From assembly GCA_007122815.1 (NCBI GenBank), contig SKSV01000394.1, positions 1 to 8,056 on the forward strand: a stretch of DNA of 8,056 bases. The letters are read 5' to 3'. The DNA is from Trueperaceae bacterium. GTDB lineage: Bacteria > Deinococcota > Deinococci > Deinococcales > Trueperaceae. Position numbers and translations under genes: made by a program. Below the pieces are notes generated by a model. The model made no database searches. It was not told the origin of the DNA and saw nothing but the letters and a program-made list of their open reading frames with translations. Every line of letters starts with the position of its first letter. Position 1 is the stretch's first letter. Positions 1 through 6,150 of the stretch are shown piece after piece.

Positions 1-178
1 CCATGGCCTTGTCGACGTCTATCGAGGCGTTGAACGCCTGGACGAGGGCGTCGGTAGCTTCGCTGAAGCGGCCGCCCCACATGCCTTGGCCACCGTCGCG
101 CTTCTCGGCGGAGCTCGGCACGCCGCCGGAGCTCGGCACGTCGGCGGAGCTCGGCACGTCGGCGGAGTCGCGGCTCAC
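1..178 (-). CDS. argH: Argininosuccinate lyase, N-terminal part (runs off the window)
   Basis: Argininosuccinate lyase splits argininosuccinate into arginine and fumarate, the last step of arginine synthesis, in the cytosol. Only about 59 residues are visible. The family's N-terminal block begins at residue 33 (MWGGRFSEATD, then LVQAFNASIDVDKAM), which is enough to name the gene; the catalytic parts lie beyond base 1. The chosen start is GTG at 178-176, which overlaps the TGA stop of the upstream acetyltransferase (GTGA), a usual sign of translational coupling. That start gives a 32-residue extension before the family core, made largely of a repeated ADVPSS hexapeptide. An alternative start is ATG at 82-80, directly at the MWGGRF block, but no good ribosome binding site precedes it. 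The identification is firm; the start is less certain. Confidence 0.9.
   Translation of the reverse strand, partial: MSRDSADVPSSADVPSSGGVPSSAEKRDGGQGMWGGRFSEATDALVQAFNASIDVDKAM
105..169 (-). repeat. In-frame 18-bp tandem repeat at the 5' end of argH
   Basis: Three consecutive 18-bp units lie at 105-122, 123-140 and 141-158, and a partial fourth begins at 159. The plus-strand unit is TCGGCGGAGCTCGGCACG; the second unit differs at a few bases at its start. Each unit contains a SacI-type GAGCTC. Because 18 is a multiple of three, the array stays in frame and encodes repeated A-D-V-P-S-S (G-G-V-P-S-S in one copy) on the minus strand. Copy number could change by slippage without breaking argH. 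Confidence 0.9.
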
Positions 179-705
179 GCCGCCGCCCGGGTCCAGTCGA
201 CCGACCCCGGCGACTTCGTCTGCCAGGTGCCGCCGACACGCTTCTCGAGCTGCACGTGTTCTTCGCCGCGCTCCTTCTCCAGGTACCCCATGCGCGCGTA
301 GTAGGTCAGCTGCTCTTCGCGCGCGCCGATAGGCAGGCGCAGGCTCAGCACGGGCACGTTGGCCCGGATGGCAGCGGCCTCCAGCTTCGTCATCAGCCAG
401 CGACCGTAGCCTTGACCGCGATGGCGCGGCAGGGTGGCGACGCGGTCGACTTCCCAACCGCGCGCGCTCTCCCGCCAGCGCAGCGCCGCGAGCATCTCGC
501 CGCCGTCGTCCTCGAGCACGAGCGCACCGCCGTGCTCGAGCCAGGCGTCCATGCAGCACCAGCTAGGCGGCGCGTCGGGGTAGGCCTGACGGCACAGCGC
601 TTCGAGCCGCTCGGCGTCGCGCGCGCCGGCCCACCTCAGGCGGGCTGCCTGGTAGGCCTGGCCGATACGTCCGTAGACCTGTGCCGGTGCGGGAGTGTCA
701 GTCAC
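175..705 (-). CDS. GNAT-family N-acetyltransferase between argG and argH
   Basis: A 176-residue protein made of a single GNAT acetyltransferase domain. Motif A, the acetyl-CoA pyrophosphate loop, is seen as V89-ATLP-RHRGQGYG-R102 (Q/RxxGxG/A type), preceded by the strand WEVDRVATL. A motif B-like segment, LTYYARMGY, lies at 133-141 and is typical of the C-terminal half of the fold. The start is GTG at 705-703, 7 bp after the argG stop; the longer open frame upstream merely runs antiphase through argG. A weak GGGTGA lies 5' of the start. Its stop overlaps the argH start, so the three genes are almost certainly cotranscribed. The size and context fit a short-form N-acetylglutamate synthase (first step of arginine synthesis; argH-argA fusions are known elsewhere). 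The substrate cannot be read from the sequence, so it could equally be an unrelated GNAT. Confidence 0.88.
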   Translation of the reverse strand: MTDTPAPAQVYGRIGQAYQAARLRWAGARDAERLEALCRQAYPDAPPSWCCMDAWLEHGGALVLEDDGGEMLAALRWRESARGWEVDRVATLPRHRGQGYGRWLMTKLEAAAIRANVPVLSLRLPIGAREEQLTYYARMGYLEKERGEEHVQLEKRVGGTWQTKSPGSVDWTRAAA

Positions 706-712
706 TTTCGAC

Positions 713-1948
<1,236 letters not shown>

Positions 1949-1952
1949 GGCG

Positions 1953-1958
1953 TCCTCC
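1953..1958 (-). promoter_or_regulatory. Ribosome binding site of argG
   Basis: GGAGGA on the minus strand, 4 nt before the ATG at 1948. It is the best Shine-Dalgarno sequence in the window and decides the argG start. Its GGAG could pair with CUCC at 2019-2016 in the first leader stem-loop, which would make translation sensitive to leader folding; that pairing is an inference. Confidence 0.85.
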
Positions 1959-1964
1959 GAGACG

Positions 1965-1998
1965 GCAGCGACCCGACCCGACGGCACGGGCACGCTGC
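1965..1998 (-). other. Possible second stem-loop in the argG leader
   Basis: On the minus strand GCAGCG (1998-1993) is complementary to CGCTGC (1970-1965). Inside the 22-nt loop, CCCG (1990-1987) can pair with CGGG (1980-1977). The stem ends 6 nt before the argG ribosome binding site. In such GC-rich DNA short pairings are common, so the structure is only a candidate. Confidence 0.35.
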
Positions 1999-2005
1999 AG
2001 GTCCT

Positions 2006-2021
2006 CGCTCCGGGGGGAGCG
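2006..2021 (-). other. Stem-loop directly after the arginine-rich leader frame
   Basis: Minus strand CGCTCC-CCCC-GGAGCG is a perfect 6-bp stem with a 4-nt loop. It begins 2 nt after the TAA of the leader frame. A ribosome paused on the final Arg codons would cover its 5' arm. No run of T follows (GAGGACCTGC), so it is not a standard intrinsic terminator. It could instead act on Rho access, on an alternative fold or on argG translation. Confidence 0.5.
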
Positions 2022-2023
2022 GC

Positions 2024-2071
2024 TTACCGGCGTCGTGCGCGTCGTTGGGTGCGGGTCGCTGTGTTGGTCAT
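2024..2071 (-). CDS. Candidate arginine leader peptide upstream of argG
   Basis: A 15-codon frame reading MTNTATRTQRRARRR, then TAA. Six codons are Arg (CGC, CGA, CGC, CGA, CGC, CGG), three of them just before the stop. It lies on the same strand as argG, inside the presumed leader transcript, and ends 75 nt before the argG ATG. A perfect stem-loop follows at once. This is the layout of a leader peptide whose translation senses charged tRNA-Arg, as in classic amino acid attenuators. Against it: there is no convincing ribosome binding site before the ATG (an AGGT lies about 16 nt upstream, too far), and Arg-rich chance frames are frequent in GC-rich DNA. Real translation is unproven. Confidence 0.5.
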   Translation of the reverse strand: MTNTATRTQRRARRR

Positions 2072-2097
2072 CGGTGTTCGTACGCTACCTGCAACGA

Positions 2098-2116
2098 TAT
2101 GCGGGGTTCGCGCATA
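2098..2116 (-). promoter_or_regulatory. Inverted repeat at the argG transcription start (candidate operator)
   Basis: Minus strand TATGCGCGAACCCCGCATA is a perfect 6-bp inverted repeat (TATGCG / CGCATA) with a 7-bp spacer. It begins about where transcription from the argG promoter would start (7-8 bp after the -10 box). Its outline is loosely like ARG boxes bound by ArgR-type repressors, whose half-sites have a TG(C/A)AT-like core, but the match is imperfect. It might also form a hairpin at the 5' end of the mRNA. Confidence 0.45.
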
Positions 2117-2123
2117 CCGGTAC

Positions 2124-2152
2124 AACGTAGCACCACCTGAGGGCTGGGTCAA
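2124..2152 (-). promoter_or_regulatory. Candidate promoter of the argG operon
   Basis: On the minus strand TTGACC (2152-2147, -35) is separated by 17 bp from TACGTT (2129-2124, -10), and TGC just before the -10 makes an extended -10 (TGnTAnnnT). Expected start is near 2117, giving a leader of about 170 nt before argG. The -35 box contains the TGA stop (2151-2149) of the permease gene upstream, so no terminator separates the two units and read-through from the permease is possible. Confidence 0.55.
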
Positions 2153-3060
2153 GGAGACCGGTCCCGACGAGGGACGCTCTGGACACGCCTGTTCGGTGCC
2201 CGCTCGGCGCGCCGCAGCGAGGCCAGCAAGGCAGCCGCGAGGATCAGCGCCCCACCACCGACCCCTAGGATCCCCAGGCGTTCGCCGAACAGCGCTGCCG
2301 CCAAGCCAGCCGCGGCTACCGGTTCGATCGTCGCGACCATGACGGCGCGGGACGCCTCCACGCGCTGCAGCCCCGTGTAGTACGCGAGGTAAGCGAGGTA
2401 CGTGGACAGCAACGCCAGGCCGCCCAACAGCAACCAAGCCGAGGGGCTCTTCGCAGTGAAAGTGACGAAGGGAGTCAACGCGAGCGCCCCAAAGGGGAGC
2501 ACCACGGCGAAGACCGTCACCGGAGCGTAACGCCGCAGGACCCACTTCCCGAACAGGTAGTAGCTGGCGTACGTGAGGCCCGCGGTGAGTCCCCAAGCGA
2601 GGGAGGGTAGCGACACCCGCACACCCTGCGCCTGCGGTCCGGCCAGCGCTACGAGCGCCACCCCGAAGGTCGCGAGCGCCACGAGCGCTAGCTTGGTAGC
2701 GTTGAGGCGCTCGCCCAGCAGCGGCCAGGCGAGGAGCGTCACGAAGGCGGGCGCGGTGTAGAGCAGCACGAACGCCAGGCTCACTCCACCCGTCTCGATC
2801 GCGAAGACCAAGGACGCGTAGAAGAGGGTCACGCCCACCAGCGCGAAGGCGGCCAGGCTCGCTGCGTCAGCGGCGCTAGCCAGCCTCAGCGCGCCTGCTG
2901 CGAGCGCGTGCGACGCGAACGCAAGACCTGCCAGTGCGGCGCGCCAGAAGGCGATCTCGAGCGGCGTGAGACCGCGATCGAGCAGGAGTCGGGAGAAGAG
3001 CCCCACCAGGGCCCACAGCAGCGCCGCGACCGCCACCAGGGCAAGACCGTGCCGCGGCAC
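2149..3060 (-). CDS. EamA/DMT-superfamily permease
   Basis: An integral membrane protein of 303 residues, the normal size for drug/metabolite transporter permeases with two EamA repeats and ten helices. The protein is almost wholly hydrophobic up to residue 285. The first repeat spans about 5-140, with the conserved FWR at 38-40 near helix 2 and LLGERLN at 114-120. The second spans about 152-285, with the matching ALFGERLG at 256-263. The C-terminal 20 residues are strongly basic and presumably cytoplasmic. The start is GTG at 3060-3058, 8 bp after the stop of the large membrane protein gene, giving PRHGLALVAVAAL at the head of helix 1; the GAGG before it is close (about 2 nt). It is probably cotranscribed with that gene. 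Members export amino acids, metabolites or drugs, and the substrate cannot be told here. Proximity to the arginine operon is suggestive only. Confidence 0.9.
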   Translation of the reverse strand: MPRHGLALVAVAALLWALVGLFSRLLLDRGLTPLEIAFWRAALAGLAFASHALAAGALRLASAADAASLAAFALVGVTLFYASLVFAIETGGVSLAFVLLYTAPAFVTLLAWPLLGERLNATKLALVALATFGVALVALAGPQAQGVRVSLPSLAWGLTAGLTYASYYLFGKWVLRRYAPVTVFAVVLPFGALALTPFVTFTAKSPSAWLLLGGLALLSTYLAYLAYYTGLQRVEASRAVMVATIEPVAAAGLAAALFGERLGILGVGGGALILAAALLASLRRAERAPNRRVQSVPRRDRSP

Positions 3061-3068
3061 GTCCTCGC

Positions 3069-5468
3069 TCAGCCGCCTGAGCGCAGCGGCTTCATGCCGA
3101 ACTCCTGAGCCAGGTCGGGATGCTCGTGGCGCAGGTTCCGCATGCGACGTAGGTACGAGCTGAGCTCCACACCCCAAGCCACCAGGTTCACCGCGTACAG
3201 CGCCCCCATCACCCACACGCCCGTGAACAGCGGGATGTCGAGGGGGCTGACGGACCAGCCCAGCTGCGCCAGCGCGTCGATCCCGAAGACCGCCCACGGC
3301 ACCAACAGCAGCACACCCCAAAGCTCGTCGGCCGCACCCGAGCCGGGCACCAAGATGGCGAGCGCGTGATAACCCAGCGTCCGGGGAGCGTTGCGAGCCA
3401 AGCGCGGCCGGGGTACGAACAGCATCAGCAGGTGCGCCGCGGCGAACGCCAGGAAGATGCCGAGCAGAACCTGCGCGGAAACGCCGGGGAGGGCCGCGGG
3501 CGCCGCTGCGGACGCGAGGTAGCCGAAGGGATCGCGGTAGGCGCTACCAACGGCGCTTGCCCAGGTACCGCCCAGCGCCGCTCGCAGGCTCGCGGGCGAG
3601 GGCGCCGGGACGCCCTCACCGGCGCGCAGGCTCGCGAGCGCGAGGTCGGCGTCCGGTACGCCCTCGAGCACGGCCAGCTCCAGCTGCCTGGCGGCGGCGT
3701 CGCGATCACCTGCGCCGTCCGAGCGGTAAGCCTCCAGCAGCCGCATGTGGCCCTCGTCCGAGGTCTCGCTCCGCTCGAGCAAGGTAGTCACGAACGGAGC
3801 GCTCAGGTGCCCGGCCGCGACGGCTCGAACCGCAGGATCGCTGCGCTCGGTCCAGACGGCCAGGGCCGCCACGACGTGGGCCGCCGCGAGCAACACCACC
3901 AGCGCCAGCTTCTCGGTGGTGCCGTAGTGACGCATCGCGCGCAGGCGCGCCGCGAAGCCCACCCGGCGACCCGACTCGCGCGCTCGGCGCATCAGCAACG
4001 ACTGGACCCGCCAGTACTTGGCCAGCAAGGTGAGGTGGAGGATCAGCGCGGAGACGACCAGCGCCGTGGCGGCGTACCAGCCTCCGCGCCCCAGGTTCAC
4101 GGCCACATCGCTGATGAACTGCCTGACGCCGGAGGCGGCCAGATCGCCGGCAGCGGTGCGGGCGTCGGCGGCCGCTTCGCTGTCTCCATGCTCGCGCAGC
4201 AGGTCGGCGTACTCCCGCATGGTGTCGGCCGCGCCCGGAAGGCCGCGACCCGCGGTCAGGGGGAGCCAACGGGCCCAGAAGTCGGCGGTCTCGCGGTCGT
4301 TCATCTGGAGCGCCCTGCGCAGCGGGCGCAAGGCGAAGCCGTAGGCGTCGTGCGCTTCCAAGTCCACCAGTAACGCGGCGTCGTACCCGCGCGCCTGGAA
4401 GTCCGCCAGCGCCGCGCTCATGGCCTCCTCGGCCGCCTCCAAGCGGCCGTGCGAGGCCAACGCGCGGGCCACGTGAGCTAGCTCGAAGAACGGTCCGCCC
4501 GCGGCGAGCGCGGCGTCGAGGGCCGCGTCGCGCTCCGTCTCGTCATCGGCGAGTTCGGCCACGCGCAAGAACAGGTGAGGGTTGGTGGGGTCACGCTGCG
4601 AGGCCGTCCCCGGGTCAGCCACGCTCGCCTCCAGCTGCCACCACCTGAGGGCAGCCAGTGACGGCGGGAAGGCCGGCAGAGGCGTCGCGACGCCCTCCTC
4701 TACCCGGTGCTCGGCCGTCTCCGTCACCTCACCGACCCTCAGCTCGACCTCCGCCCGCACCCCAGTTCCCAGCGGCTCCAGTCGCAGCACCGGGCCTGAG
4801 AGGGCGGTCCGGTGGAACACCCGACCGTCGCGCAGGTCGAGCTGGAGCACCGTGTACCCGTGAGCGATCCAGGCGCTGCCGAGGTGCAGCACCGCTGCGC
4901 GGGTTGCGCCGCTGCCGTCAGGTCGCGTGAACGCCCAGCGGCGGCTGCCGTCGCTCTCGAGTAGGGCTGCGCCGTCATCTTCCAAGACCAGTTCGATGCC
5001 GGTGTCGGGCAGAGCGTCAGTGTCGGGCGGCAAAGTGGGGTCGCCCGGTGCGGAGTCGAGCGCGTGGACCCGGAGGGTGGCTTCGAGATCGGGGCCCGAG
5101 AGGCGCAGTTCCGTTGCCCCCACCTCGCGTAGCTCCAGTGTGAAGCTCACTGCCCCCTCTCGGCTCGCGCGTTCCTCGAGCAACTCGCGGGCTCCCGAAG
5201 GGCTCAGGACCTCGAGCCGGTAGATGGCGCCCGCCACCAGCCGGTCAGCCTCGACGGTCACCGTGTCGCCCGGGGCTCCGCGGACGGGGCTGGTTGCGAT
5301 GCGGGGCCCAGCCCCGTCCTGCGCGGAAGCCGCCGGCAGGGCGAGAGCAGCGCTCACTACCAACCCTAGTAGCAGCCAGGCGAGGGTCGAGCGGCGGGCC
5401 GGCTCGGGTGAGGAGCCGAGGGGAGCTCGGCCCCGCCGCGTGTGCACCTGACGGTATCGGGCGGTCAT
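3069..5468 (-). CDS. Large membrane protein of unknown function
   Basis: A 799-residue protein I do not recognise. A basic N-terminus precedes a hydrophobic stretch (29-48) ending ALPAASA-Q, a plausible signal peptide cut after A49. Residues 50-260 look like beta-rich extracytoplasmic domains: an Ig-like part opening with PVRGAPGDTVTVEADRLVAG, and a segment resembling a single beta-propeller blade around 156-235. Residues 295-450 are rich in Ala-containing helices with TPR-like pairs (for example 313-360 and 410-445). Membrane helices follow at about 464-483, 520-538, 664-685, 715-733 and 747-768, with a further helical soluble part between 540 and 640. LVPGSGAADELWG (706-718) is a striking turn between helices. 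The ATG start has AAGGT 6 nt upstream and also sits 6 nt after a TAAGGT -10-like box. It is divergent from the Rad52/DdrA-like gene and is followed closely by the permease gene. A cell-envelope role is likely; nothing enzymatic is visible. Confidence 0.85.
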   Translation of the reverse strand: MTARYRQVHTRRGRAPLGSSPEPARRSTLAWLLLGLVVSAALALPAASAQDGAGPRIATSPVRGAPGDTVTVEADRLVAGAIYRLEVLSPSGARELLEERASREGAVSFTLELREVGATELRLSGPDLEATLRVHALDSAPGDPTLPPDTDALPDTGIELVLEDDGAALLESDGSRRWAFTRPDGSGATRAAVLHLGSAWIAHGYTVLQLDLRDGRVFHRTALSGPVLRLEPLGTGVRAEVELRVGEVTETAEHRVEEGVATPLPAFPPSLAALRWWQLEASVADPGTASQRDPTNPHLFLRVAELADDETERDAALDAALAAGGPFFELAHVARALASHGRLEAAEEAMSAALADFQARGYDAALLVDLEAHDAYGFALRPLRRALQMNDRETADFWARWLPLTAGRGLPGAADTMREYADLLREHGDSEAAADARTAAGDLAASGVRQFISDVAVNLGRGGWYAATALVVSALILHLTLLAKYWRVQSLLMRRARESGRRVGFAARLRAMRHYGTTEKLALVVLLAAAHVVAALAVWTERSDPAVRAVAAGHLSAPFVTTLLERSETSDEGHMRLLEAYRSDGAGDRDAAARQLELAVLEGVPDADLALASLRAGEGVPAPSPASLRAALGGTWASAVGSAYRDPFGYLASAAAPAALPGVSAQVLLGIFLAFAAAHLLMLFVPRPRLARNAPRTLGYHALAILVPGSGAADELWGVLLLVPWAVFGIDALAQLGWSVSPLDIPLFTGVWVMGALYAVNLVAWGVELSSYLRRMRNLRHEHPDLAQEFGMKPLRSGG

Positions 5469-5474
5469 GTCACT

Positions 5475-5480
5475 ACCTTA
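5475..5480 (-). promoter_or_regulatory. Candidate leaderless -10 box of the large membrane protein gene
   Basis: Minus strand TAAGGT fits TAnnnT and ends 6 nt before the ATG at 5468, so transcription would start at the start codon. No TTGACA-like -35 lies at the right distance. The same bases contain AAGGT, which could instead be a ribosome binding site of a longer transcript; the sequence alone does not decide. Confidence 0.4.
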
Positions 5481-5488
5481 CCGTCGCG

Positions 5489-5500
5489 CCACTCGAGTGG
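5489..5500. promoter_or_regulatory. Perfect 12-bp palindrome in the divergent promoter region
   Basis: CCACTCGAGTGG is identical on both strands and lies near the middle of the 57-bp gap between the divergent genes. If both genes start transcription at their start codons, it covers about -26 to -37 of the Rad52/DdrA-like gene and -21 to -32 of the membrane protein gene, a natural place for a shared operator. It does not resemble the 17-bp radiation/desiccation response motif of Deinococcus (TTATGTCATTGACATAA). Confidence 0.5.
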
Positions 5501-5510
5501 GTGCGGCGCG

Positions 5511-5519
5511 TGTTATCCT
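5511..5519 (+). promoter_or_regulatory. Extended -10 promoter of the Rad52/DdrA-like gene (leaderless type)
   Basis: TGTTATCCT is an extended -10 (TGn before TATCCT, four of six consensus bases). The box ends 6 nt before the GTG at 5526, so the transcript should start at or next to the start codon. No ribosome binding site lies in that gap (CCGCGC). No clear -35 is visible; the palindrome at 5489-5500 occupies that position. Confidence 0.55.
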
Positions 5520-5525
5520 CCGCGC

Positions 5526-6137
5526 GTGTCCGATGCGCTCTGGACGCGCCTCGCCGCAGCCTTCCCGGCGTCGGCCGTGGTGCCTGACGTCGCCACCGTC
5601 GAAGCCGGAGAGGTGGAGGCGCTACCTCGCCCGCGGCTCGCCGGCGAGGCCGTCAGGCGCCGCTTGGACGAGGTTTGCGGCGTCGAAGGGTGGAGCGTCG
5701 AGTTCACCCCCTTCGACGAAGGGTCGGTGGGGTGCGCCATCGAGGTGGCAGGTGTCAGGAAGGCGGCCGTCGTGGACGCCAAGCTCGAGGGCGCGGCGGC
5801 TACCGCGGACGCGGCGTTGGCTGCCGCGGCGCTGCTACTGGGCATGATGGCTCCCGTGGGGACCGAAGAGGGCGCCTCGTTGGTTCAGGAAGGCGCCCCG
5901 GAAGCAACGGGAGCAGCGGACGTACTCGAAGCCGACGCGCGATCGCGCGGGCTCTCCAACGAAGGCTTGCGCATGATCGACCGGCTGGTCGAGCGCCTGA
6001 AGGAGGAGGGCCAAGGCCTCGCCGCGGCGCGCTTGCTGGTCCGCTACGGTGGTTACGGCAAGGACACCGCCGCGGCCCGCGAGCTCTACGGCGAGCTGCG
6101 AAAGCTGCTCAAGCGTTCGAGCGAGGACGAGACATGA
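5526..6137 (+). CDS. Diverged Rad52/DdrA-like single-strand annealing protein
   Basis: A 203-residue protein; DdrA of Deinococcus radiodurans is about 208. Residues 41-85 carry the pattern of the Rad52/DdrA core: a helix AVRRRLDEVCGVEGW, then beta strands WSVEFTPF, VGCAIEVAG and VRKAAVVDA, where the family has R-L-(D/N)-E-V-x-G-x-x-x-W followed by a hairpin. The next helix (ATADAALAAAALLLGM, 92-107) aligns with the family's ADALKRAAvkfGIGRYLY but has lost the KRA and GxGRYLY residues. A linker (110-140) leads to a C-terminal helical domain (143-196, ending RYGGYGKDTAAARELYGELRKLLK). Such proteins bind single-stranded DNA ends and anneal strands during repair. The GTG start is chosen for the -10 box 6 nt upstream and because conserved-looking sequence starts there. 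The phosphoesterase gene follows after 13 bp. The assignment is by pattern, with moderate confidence. Confidence 0.65.
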   Translation: MSDALWTRLAAAFPASAVVPDVATVEAGEVEALPRPRLAGEAVRRRLDEVCGVEGWSVEFTPFDEGSVGCAIEVAGVRKAAVVDAKLEGAAATADAALAAAALLLGMMAPVGTEEGASLVQEGAPEATGAADVLEADARSRGLSNEGLRMIDRLVERLKEEGQGLAAARLLVRYGGYGKDTAAARELYGELRKLLKRSSEDET

Positions 6138-6150
6138 GCGGGGTGGGCGC

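Noticed and set aside
1949..1993. Longer argG from the GTG at 1993 (15 extra residues).
   Set aside because: The extension is not family-like and has no ribosome binding site, while the ATG at 1948 has a strong GGAGGA at the right distance.
3366..4373. A 335-codon open frame on the plus strand.
   Set aside because: It is antisense to the large membrane protein, has the Arg/Gly/Ala-rich shadow composition of high-GC DNA, and shows no motif or ribosome binding site.
5469..5525. Radiation/desiccation response motif upstream of the DdrA-like gene.
   Set aside because: I looked for the TTATGTCATTGACATAA-type palindrome and found nothing close; only the unrelated CCACTCGAGTGG is present.
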